Source of the DNA: Saccharospirillum sp039982735
GTDB lineage: Bacteria; Pseudomonadota; Gammaproteobacteria; Pseudomonadales; Natronospirillaceae
Direction of reading: 5' to 3'
Length of the DNA stretch: 64,000 nucleotides
Assembly: GCF_039982735.1 (NCBI RefSeq)
Contig: NZ_JBDWXV010000022.1
Span: 1-64,000, forward strand
A model generated the notes under the pieces. The model saw nothing but the letters and a program-made list of their open reading frames with translations, was not told where the DNA came from and ran no database searches. Below are positions 25,522 through 35,071 of this stretch, one piece after another. Position 1 is the first letter of the stretch, and every line of letters starts with the position of its first letter. The translations under genes were made by a program, and so were the position numbers.

Positions 25522-26408
25522 AGGCTGCAACCACGGCCGGCCGCCGCTTCCGCGATGCTCTGGCGGCACAAACCCCCTTGCCGATCGTTGGCACCATCAA
25601 TGCCTACACGGCCATGCTGGCAGAGCGGGCCGGTCATTCGGCGATTTATTTGTCGGGTGGTGGGGTGGCCAATGCCTCCTTTGGCTTGCCCGACCTGGGT
25701 GTCACTACCCTGAATGATGTTCTGGAAGATGCGCGGCGCATTACCGGCGCCTGTGACCTGCCCCTGCTGGTGGATATCGACACCGGGTTCGGCGGTGCCT
25801 TTAACATTGCCCGCTGCATTCGCGAGATGGAACGGGCCGGGGTGGCGGCCATTCATATCGAAGACCAGGTGATGCAGAAACGCTGCGGTCACCGGCCCAA
25901 CAAAGCCATCGTTAGCCAGGTGGAAATGGCTGACCGTATCAAGGCCTGTGTGGATGCGCGTCAGGACGATGACTTCTTTGTCATGGCCCGCACCGATGCC
26001 TTTGCCCAGGAAGGCCTGCAAGCGGCCATCGACCGGGCCAGAGCCTGTGTCGACGCCGGTGCAGACGGCATTTTCGCTGAAGCCGTGCACACCCTGGATG
26101 ACTACAAGGCATTCGCCGATGCCATGGATGTGCCCATTCTGGCGAACATTACCGAGTTCGGGCAAACCCCCCTGTTTAACCAGAAAGAGCTGGCTGGCAC
26201 TGGCGTTGCCATGGTGCTGTACCCGTTGAGTGCTTTCCGCGCAATGAGCCTGGCGGCACTGGAGGTGTATCAGAGCATTAAAGTAGAGGGTGACCAGAAA
26301 GCCGTGGTCGACATGATGCAAACCCGCATGGATTTGTACGATGTGCTGAACTATCACGATTTTGAAGCGAAGCTCGATGCCCTGTTCAACGAAGGCAGCG
26401 CTCGCTAG
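25518..26408 (+). CDS. prpB: 2-methylisocitrate lyase
   Basis: The 296-residue enzyme splits 2-methylisocitrate into pyruvate and succinate, the last step of the methylcitrate cycle. It has the ICL/PEP-mutase barrel with DIDTGFGGAFNIAR, HIEDQV for magnesium and the active-site KRCGH loop with its catalytic Cys. The ATG overlaps the regulator stop. A gap of about 100 bases separates it from prpC. Confidence 0.96.
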   Translation: MKAATTAGRRFRDALAAQTPLPIVGTINAYTAMLAERAGHSAIYLSGGGVANASFGLPDLGVTTLNDVLEDARRITGACDLPLLVDIDTGFGGAFNIARCIREMERAGVAAIHIEDQVMQKRCGHRPNKAIVSQVEMADRIKACVDARQDDDFFVMARTDAFAQEGLQAAIDRARACVDAGADGIFAEAVHTLDDYKAFADAMDVPILANITEFGQTPLFNQKELAGTGVAMVLYPLSAFRAMSLAALEVYQSIKVEGDQKAVVDMMQTRMDLYDVLNYHDFEAKLDALFNEGSAR

Positions 26409-26510
26409 CAGAGGCGTTTAGTATTCCGCGAGCCTCTATGGTGAAGGCTCAAAACGGAATCAGAACTCAATATAAAACACAGACATTACGATACGTACAG
26501 GAGGCTGATC

Positions 26511-27635
26511 ATGGTGGATAAACCCGTATCCGGGGCCGGATTGCGCGGCCAGGTGGCCGGAGAAACCCGGCTGTGCACGGTCGGTAAAGAAGGCAGCGGC
26601 CTGACCTACCTGGGCTACGATATTCAAAGCCTGGCCGACAATGCCCAGTTCGAAGAGGTCGCCTATTTGCTGCAGTTTGGTGAATTGCCAACGGCTGAAC
26701 AACTGAGAGATTACGCCAGCAGTCTGAAAGAAAAACGCGAACTGCCGCAGGCTTTGCTCGAGACGCTGGAGCGCATTCCGGCCAGTGCTCACCCAATGGA
26801 CGTGATGCGTACCGGTTGTTCCATGCTGGGTGTGCTGGAACCCGAACACAGTTTCGATGAACAGGATGCCGAGATCGTACGCATGCTGGCCGCTTTTCCG
26901 GGAATCATCTGCTACTGGTATCACTTTTCGCATTTCAACCGTCGTATTGAAACCGACAGCGATGCCGACAGCATTGCCGAGCATTTTCTGACGTTACTGC
27001 ATCAGAAAATACCCGATCCGGTGCACGTCGCGGTCATGCATGCGTCGCTGATTCTGTATGCCGAGCACGAATTCAATGCCTCAACCTTTGCTGCCCGCGT
27101 TGCCGCCAGTACCCTGACGGATATCTACAGCGCGGTGACCGGTGCCATCGGTACCTTGCGAGGGCCTTTGCACGGCGGAGCCAACGAAGCGGCGATGGCG
27201 ATGATCGAAGGGTTCAAGGACCCGGACGATGCCGAGCAACAATTGCAGGGCATGCTCTCGCGCAAGGAAAAAATCATGGGCTTTGGGCATGCGGTTTATC
27301 GCACCAGCGATCCGCGCAATGCCATTATCAAAGCCTGGGCGAAACGCCTTGCCGAACAAAGTGGCGACAGTCATTTATACGACATTGCCGAGCGGTGCGA
27401 GACGGTCATGTGGAACGAGAAAAAACTCTTTCCGAATGCTGACTTTTTCCACGCACCGGCCTATCACGCCCTGGGAATTCCAACGCCCTTGTTCACGCCC
27501 ATTTTTGTAATGGCTCGCGTCAGTGGCTGGACGGCGCACATAAAAGAGCAGCGCGCCAAAAACCGGATTATCCGGCCCAATGCGGATTACGTCGGCCCGG
27601 AAATGCGTGATTTTGTGCCGTTGGAAAAGCGCTAA
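26511..27635 (+). CDS. prpC: 2-methylcitrate synthase
   Basis: This 374-residue citrate-synthase-family enzyme condenses propionyl-CoA with oxaloacetate. The catalytic residues appear in LHGGANEAAM, GFGHAVYRTSDPR and the C-terminal FTPIFVMARVSGWTAHI. The short length and the position between prpB and prpD mark it as the methylcitrate rather than the housekeeping citrate synthase. AGGAGG lies just before the ATG. Confidence 0.96.
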   Translation: MVDKPVSGAGLRGQVAGETRLCTVGKEGSGLTYLGYDIQSLADNAQFEEVAYLLQFGELPTAEQLRDYASSLKEKRELPQALLETLERIPASAHPMDVMRTGCSMLGVLEPEHSFDEQDAEIVRMLAAFPGIICYWYHFSHFNRRIETDSDADSIAEHFLTLLHQKIPDPVHVAVMHASLILYAEHEFNASTFAARVAASTLTDIYSAVTGAIGTLRGPLHGGANEAAMAMIEGFKDPDDAEQQLQGMLSRKEKIMGFGHAVYRTSDPRNAIIKAWAKRLAEQSGDSHLYDIAERCETVMWNEKKLFPNADFFHAPAYHALGIPTPLFTPIFVMARVSGWTAHIKEQRAKNRIIRPNADYVGPEMRDFVPLEKR

Positions 27636-27709
27636 CTGATCTCAGCAGAAACGTGAACTGTTAGCCTCATTTCTTATTTGTATATTGTTATTTGAAACAG
27701 GACCCGACC

Positions 27710-29194
27710 ATGAGTTCCAACGTAGACCTGAACAACCGCCCCGAATACGACGACGTCTTGCAAGCTATTGCCGATTACGTACTCGACTACAAAATCGACA
27801 GCAATGAAGCCTGGGATACCGCCCGTAACTGCCTGATGGACACGCTCGGTTGTGGCCTGCTGGCGTTGCGTTTCCCTGAATGCACCAAACACCTGGGGCC
27901 TATTGTTGAAGGCACCGTTGTGCCTAATGGCGCGCGCGTACCGGGCACACAACTGCGGCTCGATCCAGTGAAAGCGGCCTGGGATATCGGCGCTATTGTG
28001 CGTTGGCTCGATTACAACGATACCTGGCTGGCCGCCGAATGGGGCCACCCCTCTGATAACCTGGGCGGCATTCTGGCCGTAGCCGATCACCTGTCGCAGG
28101 TTCGGGTCAGTCAGGGTGAAGCGCCGTTGACCATGGACGCTTTACTCGAAGCCATGATTAAGGCGCATGAAATCCAGGGTGTGCTGGCTCTGGAGAATTC
28201 GTTTAACCGTGTGGGTCTGGACCATGTGGTGCTGGTAAAAGTCGCCTCTACGGCAGTGGTAGCCAAACTGATGGGTGCCAACCGCGAGCAATTGCTCAGT
28301 GCGCTGTCTCATGCCTGGGTTGATGGTCAGGCGCTGCGCACCTACCGCCATGCCCCCAATGCCGGTTCACGCAAGAGCTGGGCAGCGGGTGATGCCACCA
28401 GCCGGGCAGTACGTTTGGTCGACATCGCTCTGCGTGGCGAGATGGGCATCCCCGGTGCGCTGACCGCGCCACAGTGGGGGTTTTACGACGTGCTGTTCAG
28501 CAAGACCAACAAAGACCAGCAAGTTAAGCCCGAAGCCGACCGGTCGTTCAAGTTTCAGCGCGATTACGGCAGCTATGTGATGGAGCAGATTCTGTTCAAG
28601 ATCAGCTTCCCGGCTGAGTTTCATGCTCAGACTGCTGCCGAGGCTGCCGTTACACTGCACCCGCAGGTGAAAGACCGCATTGATGAGATCGACCGCATTG
28701 TGATCACCACGCACGAGTCAGCGATTCGCATCATCAGCAAGGTCGGCCCGCTGGCGAACGCCGCCGACCGTGACCACTGCTTGCAGTACATGGCGGCGGT
28801 GCCCCTGTTGTTTGGAAACCTGGTGGCCGAGCAGTATGAAGATGATTTTCACGCGGCTCATCCGGACATTGATGCGTTGCGCGAGAAAATGGAAATCGTT
28901 GAAGACAAGCGCTACAGCGCCGAGTACCACGCGCCGGACAAGCGTTCCATTGCCAACGCCATACAGGTCTTTTTCAAAGATGGCAGCAGTACCGAGCAGG
29001 TCGCCGTGGAATACCCCATCGGCCACCGTCGCCGCCGTGCCGAGGGCATTCCATTGCTGGAGCAGAAATTCCGGGCCAATCTGGCCACCCGTTTTCCGGC
29101 AAGCCGCACCGCAGAAATCTTCGAGTTGTGCAAAGATGCCGAACGCCTGCAGAAAACCCCAGTGCACCGCTTTATGGACTTGATGGTGATTTAA
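27710..29194 (+). CDS. prpD: 2-methylcitrate dehydratase
   Basis: The 494-residue MmgE/PrpD-family enzyme dehydrates 2-methylcitrate to 2-methyl-cis-aconitate. Family segments include LMDTLGCGLLALRFPE, VRWLDYNDTWLAAEWGHPSDN and the C-terminal YPIGHRRRR. The ATG at 27710 follows ACAGGA; a TTG 18 bases upstream is less likely. With PrpD present and no acnD/prpF, the organism uses the E. coli-type branch, and an aconitase elsewhere must finish the isomerisation. The gap 29195-29355 holds only a small hairpin (CGCTTGC/GCAAGCG). Confidence 0.96.
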   Translation: MSSNVDLNNRPEYDDVLQAIADYVLDYKIDSNEAWDTARNCLMDTLGCGLLALRFPECTKHLGPIVEGTVVPNGARVPGTQLRLDPVKAAWDIGAIVRWLDYNDTWLAAEWGHPSDNLGGILAVADHLSQVRVSQGEAPLTMDALLEAMIKAHEIQGVLALENSFNRVGLDHVVLVKVASTAVVAKLMGANREQLLSALSHAWVDGQALRTYRHAPNAGSRKSWAAGDATSRAVRLVDIALRGEMGIPGALTAPQWGFYDVLFSKTNKDQQVKPEADRSFKFQRDYGSYVMEQILFKISFPAEFHAQTAAEAAVTLHPQVKDRIDEIDRIVITTHESAIRIISKVGPLANAADRDHCLQYMAAVPLLFGNLVAEQYEDDFHAAHPDIDALREKMEIVEDKRYSAEYHAPDKRSIANAIQVFFKDGSSTEQVAVEYPIGHRRRRAEGIPLLEQKFRANLATRFPASRTAEIFELCKDAERLQKTPVHRFMDLMVI

Positions 29195-29355
29195 CGAGAG
29201 TTCGACGTTCGGGACGGTTTTGGCAGGAGACCGCACCGGCCGCCGCTTGCTATGCAAGCGAACTCTTAAGCTTGAAATTTAGCCACGCTAGTACGCATCC
29301 GGATTCGTCCGCAGAGCGTAGAATAGATTAGATACGCAATTTCAGGTTCCTCTCG

Positions 29356-30219
29356 ATGTTTCTGCATGATCTGGCCGGTACCTGGCGGTACCGGCCTTTT
29401 TTTTGGCTGATACCGCTGACGCTCTTGCTGAGCGGGTGTGCCTTGCCTGCACTTAATCTGATCACGCCTCACGACGGCTATGAGCGCTCCACCGACATTG
29501 CCTATGGCGGCCAGCCTCGCCAGAGGCTGGATCTGTACCTGCCGACGGAACCGGAAGCCGGCGCCCCTACGCTAATATTCTTCTATGGCGGTTCCTGGCA
29601 GGAAGGTTACAAAGGAGGTTATCGATTTGTGGCTCAGGCGCTGGCCGATGCGGGGTATCGTGTTGTTGTGCCGGATTATCGGCTGTATCCGGAGGTGACG
29701 TTTCCAGCCTTTGTTGAAGATGGTGCGCAGGCCGTTGCCTGGACGGTGAACGAAGGCCTGGCTGATGACGGACTGGTGCTGATGGGGCATTCGGCGGGGG
29801 CGCATATTGCCGCCATGCTGTCTCTGGACGAGCAGTATTTGAACACTGCCGGTGTTGACCGTTCGAGGGTTCTGGCCTGGGTGGGGTTATCCGGCCCGTA
29901 TGATTTTTTGCCGCTGACGGATCCGGATTTAATAGACCTATTCGGCGGGGCGGACGGTATTCCCCAAACGCAACCGATTACCTTTGTCAGTGCCGACGAC
30001 CCGCCGGCCCTGCTGATCGACGGGTTCGATGACACCATTGTTCGCCCGCGCAATTTACCTAATCTGGCGGAAGCCTACCGTCACAATGGTGTGCCGGTGC
30101 AGACGCACCGCTATGAAGGCGTCAATCACAACGATACGGTCGCCTCGTTTTCGGTGCGCTTGCGTGACCGGTCCCCGGGTTTTGACGATACGTTAACCTA
30201 TCTGCGGCAGCTTCGGTGA
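29356..30219 (+). CDS. Alpha/beta hydrolase, predicted lipoprotein esterase
   Basis: The 287-residue protein starts with a hydrophobic segment ending in LLLSGCA, a lipobox, so it is probably a lipoprotein. The hydrolase core shows the FFYGGSW oxyanion-type motif, GHSAGAH with the nucleophile Ser, an Asp in DGFDDTIV and a His in EGVNHNDT, completing the triad. It resembles BD-FAE/carboxylesterase proteins; the substrate is unknown. It stands alone. Confidence 0.85.
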   Translation: MFLHDLAGTWRYRPFFWLIPLTLLLSGCALPALNLITPHDGYERSTDIAYGGQPRQRLDLYLPTEPEAGAPTLIFFYGGSWQEGYKGGYRFVAQALADAGYRVVVPDYRLYPEVTFPAFVEDGAQAVAWTVNEGLADDGLVLMGHSAGAHIAAMLSLDEQYLNTAGVDRSRVLAWVGLSGPYDFLPLTDPDLIDLFGGADGIPQTQPITFVSADDPPALLIDGFDDTIVRPRNLPNLAEAYRHNGVPVQTHRYEGVNHNDTVASFSVRLRDRSPGFDDTLTYLRQLR

Positions 30220-30244
30220 CAAGCCCGAAACGGGTGGCTGCCTT

Positions 30245-31006
30245 TTACAGCCAGACAGCCGCCGCGCTGGCGGCCAGTGTCATGATCAGCAGAAACCACT
30301 TCATGGTGCGCTGACTGACGTTGATCGCCAGGTGCACGCCGAGCTGGGCGCCGATCATGGTGCCGACCGCCAGCACCAGGCCTGGCACCCAGGCGACCTG
30401 ACCCCGGGCGATAAAGATCACCAGCGACACCGTGGTGAAGGCGATGGTGCCGAGCAGTTTATAGGCATTTGCCTTGACCAGGTCATAGCGCAGGGCGCCT
30501 GCCACTGCCGCGATCAGTAAAAAACCAACGCCCGCCTGAACAAAGCCCCCATAGACACCGGTTAAAAACAGCCCCCAGCGTGCTCTGGGGCGTTGTTTGA
30601 CGGTGTAGGGCTGTTCATCGGGGCCGGGAATCACAATGCTGGGTCGCACCAGCATGATCACCGCCAGGGTAATCATGGTGATCAGCAAAATGGGTTTGAG
30701 CAGGGTGTTGGGCAGAAAGGAGGCGCAGGCTGCTCCGACGGCACCGCCGGCCATCATCGGAATCAGAATGGCCTTACTGTCGTCGGTATCGAGCCTGCCC
30801 TTGGCGTGAAAGCCGCGCAACCCGACGATGCCCTGCAGGAAAACCCCGACTCTGTTGGTGGCGTTGGCTACATCGGCGGGCATGCCCATCGCCATCAGCG
30901 CGGGCAGGGTGAGGTTGGAGCCGCCGCCCGCCATCACGTTGATGATGCCAGCCAGTAAGCCCGTCGAAAGCAGCAGGGCAATGAAAAAGGGGGTGAGTTC
31001 GTACAT
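30245..31006 (-). CDS. TauE/SafE family sulfite/organosulfonate exporter-like permease
   Basis: The 253-residue membrane protein has about eight hydrophobic segments and the repeated TauE motif: GIINVMAGGGSNLTLPAL in the first half and GVYGGFVQAGVGFLLIAA in the second. Members move sulfite, sulfoacetate or similar anions, and the substrate cannot be told here. The start at 31006 is preferred because the upstream extension (to 31078) is polar and without family precedent. It is divergent from bioM. Confidence 0.87.
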   Translation of the reverse strand: MYELTPFFIALLLSTGLLAGIINVMAGGGSNLTLPALMAMGMPADVANATNRVGVFLQGIVGLRGFHAKGRLDTDDSKAILIPMMAGGAVGAACASFLPNTLLKPILLITMITLAVIMLVRPSIVIPGPDEQPYTVKQRPRARWGLFLTGVYGGFVQAGVGFLLIAAVAGALRYDLVKANAYKLLGTIAFTTVSLVIFIARGQVAWVPGLVLAVGTMIGAQLGVHLAINVSQRTMKWFLLIMTLAASAAAVWL

Positions 31007-31203
31007 CGGTCGTCGCGTCCCAAAGAGTGGTGCACAGTGTACCGTATTGGTGCACGGACGCAGTGCCTGCTTTGGCAACGCAGTGTTGTTCAGCGCATTA
31101 AGGTGTGATTAGGTTAAATAGTGATCACTTGATAAATGCCGGGGTTATATTATTTTTCAGTTTGGTATGCTCCGCTTCAAATTTGAACCAGGCCCGACAC
31201 GGC

Positions 31204-31902
31204 ATGACCCTGACCATTGAGCTGAACCAGGTGACTCTGAAGCGCGACGATCAAACCGTGCTGAGTGATCTCAATCTGACGCTGAGCGAGCGCCGCATCG
31301 GCCTGATCGGCAACAATGGCTCGGGTAAGAGCTCACTGGTGCGCCTGTTCAATGGCTTGTTACAACCCAGTCAGGGCCACTTGCAGGTGCGGGGCCATAA
31401 CCCGGCCGAGGGGCCTGAAGCCATGGCCGATCAGGTTGGCTTTATCTTTCAGAACCCGGACCACCAACTGATTTTCCCCACCGTGATTGAAGAGTTGATG
31501 TTCGGGCTGCGCAACCAGGGCCTGAGCAAGTCGGATGCGCGCGAACGTGCCGAGCACTGCTTGCGGGAACACCACCGGCTCGATTGGGCTGACAGGCCGG
31601 TGCACTCCCTATCGGAAGGGCAAAAGCAGTGGGTCTGCATCATGGCGGTGCTGGTCATGAACCCGGCCGTGCTGATTCTGGACGAACCCTTTTCGGCACT
31701 GGATCTGCCCACCCGTCAATTTCTGACCGACTGGCTGCTGGGCTTGCCACAACAACTGATCATGATCAGCCACGATCTCGACGTGCTGGCCGCGTTTGAC
31801 CGTGTGCTCTGGCTGGAGCAGGGCCAGGTTCGGGGGGATGGCAGCCCAGAGACCGTCATTGCCGACTACCGGGCCGCTTGTAACAGGGCGTTCAGCTTAT
31901 GA
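31204..31902 (+). CDS. bioM: Energy-coupling factor ATPase of the biotin transporter
   Basis: The 232-residue ATPase has Walker A (IGNNGSGKSS), Q-loop FIFQNPDHQL, signature LSEGQKQWV, Walker B VLILDEPFSALD and switch His in ISHDLD. It powers biotin uptake with BioN and BioY, the next two genes. The start at 31204 puts the first beta strand at the N-terminus; the frame open to 31105 is not needed. A 10-bp palindrome (AGTGATCACT, 31120-31129) lies upstream, and no clear BirA or BioR operator was recognised. Confidence 0.92.
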   Translation: MTLTIELNQVTLKRDDQTVLSDLNLTLSERRIGLIGNNGSGKSSLVRLFNGLLQPSQGHLQVRGHNPAEGPEAMADQVGFIFQNPDHQLIFPTVIEELMFGLRNQGLSKSDARERAEHCLREHHRLDWADRPVHSLSEGQKQWVCIMAVLVMNPAVLILDEPFSALDLPTRQFLTDWLLGLPQQLIMISHDLDVLAAFDRVLWLEQGQVRGDGSPETVIADYRAACNRAFSL

Positions 31903-32531
31903 TGACGCTCTATGTGCACCGGCAATCCTGGCTGCACCGGCAGCCAGCCGGGCTAAAATTACTGGTGCTGATGGTAACCAGCGTTGCGCTCTACGCGCTG
32001 GCGTCACTGTGGACTGCCGGGGCTGTGCTGATCGCAGTCATTCTCGCATACCGGAGTCTGGGGCCGGCCGGCTGGTCATACCTCTGGGTGGTCAAACCGC
32101 TCTTGCCAATGTTCATTCTGATTTTCGTGGTGCAGAGCTGGAGTCAGTCTGTCAGTGCCGCCATTCTGATGCTGCTGCGCATGCTGACGCTGATCTGGCT
32201 GGCCAATCTGGTCACTCTCACCACGCGGATGGACGCCATGATGGATGCGGTGATGCCCTTGCTGTCGCCCCTCAGGCGGGTCGGTGTGGCGCCACACCGC
32301 ATTGCCTTTACCGTGGCGTTGTTCGTGCGTTTTGTACCGGTATTGATGGCGGTGCTGAACAGTCTGCTTGAGGCCTGGAAGTCGCGTGGCGGTGGCCGCG
32401 CGGTCTGGCGCCTGGCAATCCCCATGCTGATCAATGCCATTCGCATGTCCGACCACGTTGTCCAGGCCCTCGCCGCCCGGGGCGGTGTGCGATCACCCGA
32501 AACCCCTGTTTCAATGGTTCAACATCAATAG
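31899..32531 (+). CDS. bioN: Energy-coupling factor transmembrane protein of the biotin transporter
   Basis: The 210-residue membrane protein has four to five hydrophobic segments and a C-terminal cytoplasmic helix pair containing ALAARGGVRS, the Ala-Arg-Gly motif that couples EcfT proteins to the ATPase. It overlaps bioM by four bases and is followed by bioY after nine bases. Confidence 0.9.
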   Translation: MMTLYVHRQSWLHRQPAGLKLLVLMVTSVALYALASLWTAGAVLIAVILAYRSLGPAGWSYLWVVKPLLPMFILIFVVQSWSQSVSAAILMLLRMLTLIWLANLVTLTTRMDAMMDAVMPLLSPLRRVGVAPHRIAFTVALFVRFVPVLMAVLNSLLEAWKSRGGGRAVWRLAIPMLINAIRMSDHVVQALAARGGVRSPETPVSMVQHQ

Positions 32532-32540
32532 GAGATAGCA

Positions 32541-33092
32541 GTGAAAGACCAAGCCCTTGTGCAAATGGCCTTGTACGCCGCCCTCGTCGCGGCCCTTGGC
32601 CTGATTCCGCCTGTGCCTTTTGTGACCGGCATTCCCATTACCGCACAAACGCTGGGCGTGATGCTGGCCGGGGTGATGCTCGGCCCGTGGCGCGGCTTTC
32701 TGTCGATGTTGTTGTTTGTGGGTGTTGTGGCTCTGGGTGCCCCTTTGCTGTCGGGTGGCCGTGGTGGACTGGGTGTCTTTGCCAGCCCTACGGCGGGATT
32801 TATCGTCGGGTTCCCGGTGGCGGCACTGGTGGCCGGCTATGTGGCCCGCCTGCTGCAGCGTCAGTCGATTCTAATCGCGGCCGGTATTGGCGCGTTCGTG
32901 GGCGGGATACTGGTGCTCTACGTCTTTGGCATCGTCGGGTTCAAGTGGGTGACGGGCAGTGAGTGGTTGCGTTCGGTACAGGTGATGGCCGTCTATGTAC
33001 CCGGTGACAGCGTCAAAGTCGTGTTAACAGCACTAGTGGCTCAAGCAGTTTATAAAGGGCTGCCCGGGGCAGTGGCTACCCGACAGGCTTAA
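32541..33092 (+). CDS. bioY: Biotin transporter substrate-binding (S) component
   Basis: The 183-residue BioY protein has six hydrophobic segments. Family motifs include PFVTGIPITAQTLGVMLAG near the N-terminus and GGRGGLGVFASPTAGFIVGFP in the middle, with a C-terminal YVPGDSVKVVL. It binds biotin in the membrane. The start is GTG (32541) after AGGAGA. With bioM and bioN it forms a complete tripartite transporter, as in alphaproteobacteria and some marine gammaproteobacteria. Confidence 0.95.
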   Translation: MKDQALVQMALYAALVAALGLIPPVPFVTGIPITAQTLGVMLAGVMLGPWRGFLSMLLFVGVVALGAPLLSGGRGGLGVFASPTAGFIVGFPVAALVAGYVARLLQRQSILIAAGIGAFVGGILVLYVFGIVGFKWVTGSEWLRSVQVMAVYVPGDSVKVVLTALVAQAVYKGLPGAVATRQA

Positions 33093-33145
33093 TACTCACG
33101 TTTCAAAGTTCGGGTTGGTTGGGTGGCATTGGTCCGCGTCGGATA

Positions 33146-33267
33146 CCGGGTGTGCCCCTGTGGTGTCGGGCGGGATGCCGCCCACTCAATCCATCCATGG
33201 CGGTCCGACGTCTCGGGCCTAGACCGCAGCATCCCTGATGCGGACTACCCCACAGGGGCACACCCGG
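33146..33267. repeat. Structured intergenic inverted repeat (element A)
   Basis: CCGGGTGTGCCCCTGTGG (33146-33163) and its exact complement (33250-33267) enclose 86 bases with smaller hairpins (GGGCGG/CCGCCC, GCATC/GATGC). It lies between the convergent bioY and moeA genes. Its arm motif CCGGGTGTGCC recurs in the elements at 36208 and 39410. Confidence 0.75.
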
Positions 33268-33325
33268 CACCCGCCGCCTGTCTCCTCAGCGAACTCCAAA
33301 ACGTGAGCTTGGCAATCAAAGCGGT

Positions 33326-34558
33326 TCAAGCCATCACATCATCAAACAACCAGAGTGTCACCGTCTCGCCAGGTTCAACCGGCCCGCGGTTCTGCTCTAG
33401 CGCAATATAACAATTGGCCCCGGTCATGGAGCTCAGTTGGTGTGAGCCCTGGCCGGAGCCGGTACAACGCACCTGAACCGTGCCATCCTGCAGATCCCAG
33501 TATCCTCGCTGAAAATCCATGCGCCCGGGCGTTTTGTGCAAGGGTTCCCGTGTGATGGCCTTCAGTTGTGCGAGCGGTTGGTGGGGCATGCCCATCAGGC
33601 AGCGAAGGGCAGGCACTGTAATCAGGTGAAAGGTCACCAGCGAGGAGACCGGGTTGCCCGGCAGGCCGACAAACCAGGCTTGGCTTAGGTGGCCAAAGGC
33701 CAGGGGTTTGCCGGGCTTGATCGCGAGCTTCCAGAATTCGATATCGCCTTCTTCGTCCAGAATGTCCCGGGTAAAGTCGGCTTCGCCCACGCTGACGCCC
33801 CCACTGCTGATTACCAAATCGCAGGATTTATTGGCGGTTTTGAAGGCCTGGCGCAGGGCATCTGGGTCGTCGGGGATGACGCCGAGATCCAATACCTCGA
33901 CACCGAGTTTGACGAGCAGGGCATGCAGGCCCGGTCTGTTGGAGTCGTATATTTGACCTGGTGCGAGCCTGGTGCTGGCCGGTTTCAGTTCATCACCACT
34001 GGCAAAGACGGCGACTTTTAAGCGTCTGCGTACAGTTACGTCGGCCAGGCCAACGCTGGTTAGCAGGGCCACATCGATGGGGCGCAGTCGATGACCCGCA
34101 GGCAAGACGACGTCATCGGCGAGCAGGTCGGTGCCGTTGAGACGAACATTGGCGCCTTGCTCCGGCAGTGGATCAAACGACACGCCCTGTTCCGTAACCC
34201 GAGCATTTTCCTGCATTACCACGGTATCGCACCCTTCCGGCAAGGGGGCTCCAGTCATGATGCGCACGCAATGGTCCGGTTTTAACCGTTCATTCAGCGT
34301 TTCGCCCGCCAGGACCCGGCCCTGAACCGGCAGCGGTTTGCCATTTACGGCATCCTGGTGTCGCAGTCCGTAGCCATCCATCGCTGAGTTATCAAACACA
34401 GGCAGGTTGACTTGTGCCCGCACGGCTTGGGCAGTTACACGACCGACCGCCTCGGTAATCGTCAGCGTCTCAACACCTTCAACGGGCGTTAACTGGCCCA
34501 GCATCCGCGTTAGCGCCTGGTCAAAAGGCAAGAGTCCGGGCAGGTCGTAACAGCTCAT
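33326..34558 (-). CDS. moeA: Molybdopterin molybdenumtransferase MoeA
   Basis: The 410-residue enzyme inserts molybdate into adenylated molybdopterin. The four-domain layout is intact: the N-terminal NSAMDGYGL with the conserved Asp, RIMTGAPLPEGCDTVVMQE, the MoCF-binding domain with DSNRPGLHALL, ISSGGVSVGEADF and LPGNPVSSLVTF, and the C-terminal beta domain. No other molybdenum-cofactor gene is nearby. Confidence 0.95.
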   Translation of the reverse strand: MSCYDLPGLLPFDQALTRMLGQLTPVEGVETLTITEAVGRVTAQAVRAQVNLPVFDNSAMDGYGLRHQDAVNGKPLPVQGRVLAGETLNERLKPDHCVRIMTGAPLPEGCDTVVMQENARVTEQGVSFDPLPEQGANVRLNGTDLLADDVVLPAGHRLRPIDVALLTSVGLADVTVRRRLKVAVFASGDELKPASTRLAPGQIYDSNRPGLHALLVKLGVEVLDLGVIPDDPDALRQAFKTANKSCDLVISSGGVSVGEADFTRDILDEEGDIEFWKLAIKPGKPLAFGHLSQAWFVGLPGNPVSSLVTFHLITVPALRCLMGMPHQPLAQLKAITREPLHKTPGRMDFQRGYWDLQDGTVQVRCTGSGQGSHQLSSMTGANCYIALEQNRGPVEPGETVTLWLFDDVMA

Positions 34559-34639
34559 ATCAGGCTCCGTCGACGGATAAATCGTTATGTGGCATTGGGG
34601 TATTGTGGCCGGGTGGCCGGCGAAAAACCACTCCCGGGC

Positions 34640-35071
34640 CTAGTCGCCGGGCCAGCTTTCCAGTTCCGAATGGTAGACCCAGCGACCTTTCACTTTGCGG
34701 AATTCCGAGATCTCGTGCAGGTGTTCAGGCTTGTCTTGTTCGTCCACATAGTGGGCAATGAATTCCACCCAGCCTTTCTTCAATCCCGCCTTGCTGCGGA
34801 TAACCTGAAGCCGTTGCCAGTCGGTGCCTTCGAGGTGGTCAGCGGTCAGCGCCGGGCAGGTGTCGGGATGCCAGGTCCTGATCAGATAATTCAGTCGTTG
34901 CAGCCGGTAGGCAGTGAACCGACTGCGCATCAGCGTTTCCGGATCACGCGGGTAGGCACCGGCTTCAAGAAAACGACCGCAGCAGCTGAGATAGGGTTCT
35001 GTCTGGCCACAATGACAATGGGTGGAGCCAGGGTCTGAAACGGAGGTTGTTTTGTTGGAAGCGTCGCTCAT
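34640..35071 (-). CDS. ychJ: YchJ family protein (UPF0225, SEC-C motif)
   Basis: The 143-residue protein has a Cys-rich start, CHCGQTEPYLSCCGRF, like the SEC-C zinc motif, then the YchJ core (LMRSRFTAYRLQRLNYLIRTW) and a NTF2-like C-terminal half with EFIAHY. No biochemical function is established. It starts inside the end of the DUF3549 gene (four-base overlap), so the two are cotranscribed. Confidence 0.87.
   Translation of the reverse strand: MSDASNKTTSVSDPGSTHCHCGQTEPYLSCCGRFLEAGAYPRDPETLMRSRFTAYRLQRLNYLIRTWHPDTCPALTADHLEGTDWQRLQVIRSKAGLKKGWVEFIAHYVDEQDKPEHLHEISEFRKVKGRWVYHSELESWPGD

Noticed and set aside
25353..26357. 334-codon minus-strand frame over prpB
   Set aside because: Covers prpB and the end of the regulator antisense; the prp reading is certain.
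29195..29355. Hairpin CGCTTGC/GCAAGCG after prpD as a terminator
   Set aside because: No T-run follows it, so Rho-independent termination is not supported.
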